A DNA stretch of 8,844 bases. Origin: Dehalococcoidia bacterium. Its GTDB lineage: Bacteria; Chloroflexota; Dehalococcoidia; Dehalococcoidales; RBG-16-60-22. The first letter of the stretch is position 1, and each line of letters opens with the position of its first letter. Shown piece after piece: positions 6,458 through 8,844 of this stretch. The position numbers and the translations under genes are program-made. The notes under the pieces were generated by a model. The model saw only the letters and a list, made by a program, of their open reading frames with translations. It was not told the DNA's origin and searched no databases. The stretch is from the NCBI GenBank assembly GCA_013202615.1, contig JABMRL010000209.1:1-8844 (forward strand). The letters are read 5' to 3'.

Positions 6458-7651
6458 GCCATTTTTTTTCAAGCGGGCGATATCCTCATCGGCATATTGG
6501 AGCAGGTTCTTCAGGATTTCTTCGGTGTGTTCTCCAAGCAGAGGGGCTGGTGCGTAGACCTCGCCCGGCGTTTCCGAAAGGTGAAGCGGGGAACCGGCTA
6601 TCTTTATCCGGCCCATTTGCGGCTGGTCAATATCCGCCAGCATATCCCGGTGTTCGATACAGGGGTCTTCACATATCTGCTTGATATTATTTATCGGGGA
6701 GTGGGGGATGGATTCCCTTTCCAGAATTCTGCTCCAGTCGCGGGAGGTCTTTTCTACCATCACCTTTTCCACGATTTCAATCAATGCTTTTCTGTTCCGG
6801 GAACGAAGCGAATTGGTCTTGAATTCGGGATGTTCGCTTAAATCCTCTCGGCCAATCACGGCGCAAAACCGTTTCCAGATGCTATCGTTGCCGATGGCGA
6901 TGACCATCCAGCCATCCCTGGTGGGTATGGACTGGAAAGGAGCGATGCTGGGATGAGCGGAGCCGAGCGGTTTCGGTATCCGGTGGCCAACCGTGTGCTG
7001 GACGACGGCGTTTTCCATTACCGAGAACAGGCCGTCCACCATTGAGCCGTCATAGTACTGGCCCTGGCCGGTTTTCTCACGGTGTATCAGGGCAGCCATT
7101 ATGCCGACGGCGGCCTGATGGCCGGCGAAAATGTCACCCACGGAGGCCCCGGCCCGGCAGGGCGCTCCGTCTTCGGGGCCCGTGATGCTCATGAATCCGC
7201 TGTACGCCTGCGCGATAATGTCATAGGCCGGGAGAGAACTGTATTCCGGCGGTGTATCGTGGCCGAACCCTGATATGGAGGCATAGATGATGGCCGGGTT
7301 TATGCGCTGGATTTCTTCCCAGGTGAACCCCAGGTCCGACATGGTGGTAGGCCGGTAATTTTCAATGATGACGTCGGAAATAGCGATTAGCTCACGGAGG
7401 AGCTGCTTGCCCTTTTCCTGCTTGAGGTCCAGGACCATGCTTTTTTTGTTTCGGTTGAGGCTGACGAAATAGGCGCTGCGGTTTTTGCCCGGCTCACCGG
7501 CGAAAGGGCCGAACTCCCGGGCGTCATCACCGTGCGGTGGCTCGATATGGATAACCTCCGCACCGAGGTCTGCCAGTATCATGGTCGCTACCGGCCCCGC
7601 CAGAACATGCGTCAGGTCGACGATGCGTATACCTTCCAGGGCTCTCGCCAT
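6440..7651 (-). CDS. CaiB/BaiF family (class III) CoA-transferase
   Basis: This 403-residue cytoplasmic enzyme transfers coenzyme A between organic acids, in the family of formyl-CoA:oxalate CoA-transferase, CaiB and BaiF. The N-terminus has the family opening (GIRIVDLTHVLAGP, 7-20) and then LGAEVIHIEPP (29-39). The central stretch ending in ASISGFG (124-130) precedes the catalytic region. Asp173 in GDIFAGH (172-178) aligns, from memory, with the catalytic aspartate that forms the acyl-anhydride intermediate in this family. HREKTGQGQ (190-198) and the C-terminal LGEHTEEIL (372-380) are also typical, and length is normal. The ATG has GGGGAG 6 nt upstream. It lies 44 nt downstream of the UxaA-family gene on the same strand, so the two probably form one operon. 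The acyl donor and acceptor cannot be predicted. Confidence 0.92.
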   Translation of the reverse strand: MARALEGIRIVDLTHVLAGPVATMILADLGAEVIHIEPPHGDDAREFGPFAGEPGKNRSAYFVSLNRNKKSMVLDLKQEKGKQLLRELIAISDVIIENYRPTTMSDLGFTWEEIQRINPAIIYASISGFGHDTPPEYSSLPAYDIIAQAYSGFMSITGPEDGAPCRAGASVGDIFAGHQAAVGIMAALIHREKTGQGQYYDGSMVDGLFSVMENAVVQHTVGHRIPKPLGSAHPSIAPFQSIPTRDGWMVIAIGNDSIWKRFCAVIGREDLSEHPEFKTNSLRSRNRKALIEIVEKVMVEKTSRDWSRILERESIPHSPINNIKQICEDPCIEHRDMLADIDQPQMGRIKIAGSPLHLSETPGEVYAPAPLLGEHTEEILKNLLQYADEDIARLKKNGVINSG

Positions 7652-7695
7652 TTCACACTCCCCTTTGTCCAGGTACTAATAACCGGTTGCCCGCT

Positions 7696-8844
7696 TCAGA
7701 AACACGGCTCCTGCAGGTATATCTGGGTGGGGTCGGTGTGGCGCAGGGTTTCCACCTTGGTCATGGTGCCGGAAACGGTGTCCAGCACCAACTTCAGGAG
7801 TTTTTCACCGGCTTTTTCGATGGTGTCCTTTCCCTCGATGACCGTTCCGGAGTAGAAATCAACGCTGGTTGGCGCCATGGCCAGCGTCTTGGGATTGGCT
7901 GTTGTCCACAGGAGCGGGGCAACTACCGCTGTTGAGGTGTGCAGCAGGTCATTGCCCACCAACCCCCCGCCACCAAGCTGAAATATGACCAGCTGCGCTC
8001 CTGAGGCGGCGTAGCCGGCGAAAATGGAACACATACTCATCCAGTTGTCCACGAAATACAGTCCTTTTCCTTCCGGTCTTTCTCCGTATTCGAGCACACC
8101 CTGTATCGGTGCCGAACCTGACTTGTGGATGGCACCCAGCGACTTCTCTTCCAGCGAGGATATGCCCCCGGCGATATTGGAAGGCACCGGATTGACGGTA
8201 CGGATGTCATCACCGGTTGCTTTGGCGCTGGCTTCTATTCTGTCAGCCGCCTCAAGAATCTGTTTGGACACTTCATCGTTAATGCCGCGTTTGGCCAGGA
8301 TGTGTTCGGCGCCGATAATCTCCGTGGTCTCACCGAAAAAAGCAGTACCACCGGCAGCGACGATGCGGTTGAAGAGGTTGCCGACAACAGGGTTGCCGGC
8401 AATGCCGGAGGTCGTATCCGAGTGACCGCATTTCACACCTACGGCCAGATGGCTTAAGTCGAAAGGCTGACGCCTGATACGAGAAGCGTCAAGCACCATC
8501 TCTCGCGCCAGCTGGACTCCTTTCTCAAATGCTCTGAGCGTGCTTCCTTCTTTCACCGTATCAAGTATTTCCACGCGCTTGCCAGACCTGGCAATTTCTT
8601 CGGCAAGGCGAGCAGGCTTTAATTCCGGGTATCCGGAGCCTACCCCCTGTGTGTGAATGATAACTGAAGCCACGTTGGGATTCCGCCCCATTCCGATGAG
8701 GGTTCGGGCGATGGTCTCACGGTCGTGACTGGTACGGCCGCTCCCTGCGTCCGGGGTGAGCATTGTTCTTGTGCCGTCAACGAAGTCACAGATTTTGGCG
8801 GCCAGGAATCCCCAGGGAATTACCAGTACATGGTTGCGACTTCC
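7696..8844 (-). CDS. UxaA/GarD-family (altronate/galactarate dehydratase-like) large subunit, partial at right edge
   Basis: The frame is open from the right edge to the TGA at 7696-7698, giving 382 residues. Its first residues include RNHVLVIP, the usual start of UxaA/GarD large domains, so perhaps only 10-20 residues are missing unless a SAF domain is fused ahead. Other family blocks (numbered from the edge) are VKCGHSDTTSG (137-147), GGTAFFGET (165-173) with GAEHILAKR (178-186), NPVPSN (218-223), LEEKSLGAIHKSG (231-243) and YGERPEGKGL (253-262). Characterised members are metal-dependent dehydratases making 2-keto-3-deoxy sugar acids. Two motifs differ from what I recall: an expected HGCG-like block reads PDAGSG (31-36), with Ser35 in place of Cys, and a GLGCE-like block reads QGVGSG (66-71). 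Cys139 in the KCG motif is retained. The ATG at 8763 is internal to the conserved domain and not the true start. Confidence 0.85.
   Translation of the reverse strand, partial: GSRNHVLVIPWGFLAAKICDFVDGTRTMLTPDAGSGRTSHDRETIARTLIGMGRNPNVASVIIHTQGVGSGYPELKPARLAEEIARSGKRVEILDTVKEGSTLRAFEKGVQLAREMVLDASRIRRQPFDLSHLAVGVKCGHSDTTSGIAGNPVVGNLFNRIVAAGGTAFFGETTEIIGAEHILAKRGINDEVSKQILEAADRIEASAKATGDDIRTVNPVPSNIAGGISSLEEKSLGAIHKSGSAPIQGVLEYGERPEGKGLYFVDNWMSMCSIFAGYAASGAQLVIFQLGGGGLVGNDLLHTSTAVVAPLLWTTANPKTLAMAPTSVDFYSGTVIEGKDTIEKAGEKLLKLVLDTVSGTMTKVETLRHTDPTQIYLQEPCF

Noticed and set aside
8024..8425. A 133-residue open frame on the plus strand
   Set aside because: It is antisense to conserved UxaA-family blocks, shows no domain and has no convincing ribosome site.
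8761..8763. ATG at 8763 as the true start of the UxaA-family gene
   Set aside because: The frame continues upstream with conserved RNHVLVIP sequence up to the window edge, so this Met is internal.

Overview
This is an 8.8-kb stretch of bacterial DNA, densely packed with genes and roughly 50-55% GC by eye, with one strikingly AT-rich intergenic gap near 5.67-5.81 kb. Shine-Dalgarno sites and promoters of the ordinary sigma-70 type are easy to find. The gene set is a multi-PAS sensor, an ABC-2 efflux operon under a TetR regulator, and a CaiB/BaiF CoA-transferase next to a UxaA-family dehydratase. It would fit a metabolically versatile, possibly anaerobic environmental bacterium such as a Chloroflexota or deltaproteobacterial-type lineage. 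No rRNA or other lineage marker is present, so that placement is a guess. I see no tRNA, CRISPR array, insertion sequence or phage gene.

Layout, left to right. (1) Positions 1-1118, minus strand: the N-terminal 372 residues of a soluble sensor with three PAS domains; its output domain lies beyond the left edge. Its likely promoter, with a small palindrome over the -35 box, is at 1270-1298. (2) Positions 1344-5666, minus strand: a tightly packed three-gene efflux operon, transcribed as HlyD-type adaptor, then double ATPase, then ABC-2 permease, with gaps of 2 and 1 nt. (3) Positions 5667-5812: a divergent control region where two near-consensus promoters face each other and share one 13-bp palindrome as both -35 boxes. 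(4) Positions 5813-6400, plus strand: a TetR-family regulator. (5) Positions 6401-6439: a short convergent junction with interleaved inverted repeats that run into the end of the next gene. (6) Positions 6440-8844, minus strand: a CaiB/BaiF (class III) CoA-transferase preceded by a UxaA/altronate-dehydratase large-subunit homologue that runs off the right edge, probably one operon.

How the parts work together. The TetR gene and the efflux operon have the layout of Escherichia coli cecR(ybiH)-ybhGFSR: a TetR repressor, a membrane-fusion protein, an ATPase with two nucleotide-binding domains and an ABC-2 permease. The shared palindrome suggests one repressor dimer could silence both directions until a ligand, probably a toxic small molecule, releases it. 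Two points differ from or refine that model: only one permease gene follows the ATPase, and all visible ATPase motif changes fall in the same composite ATP site. The CoA-transferase/UxaA pair looks like a separate catabolic operon for an organic or sugar acid. Its UxaA member has lost the cysteine motifs expected near the N-terminus, so its substrate should not be assumed.

The most noteworthy items are the shared-operator divergent promoter, the one-sided degeneracy of the double ATPase, the repeat-built hairpin of the adaptor, and the divergent UxaA homologue coupled to a CoA-transferase. I found no clearly unprecedented system.
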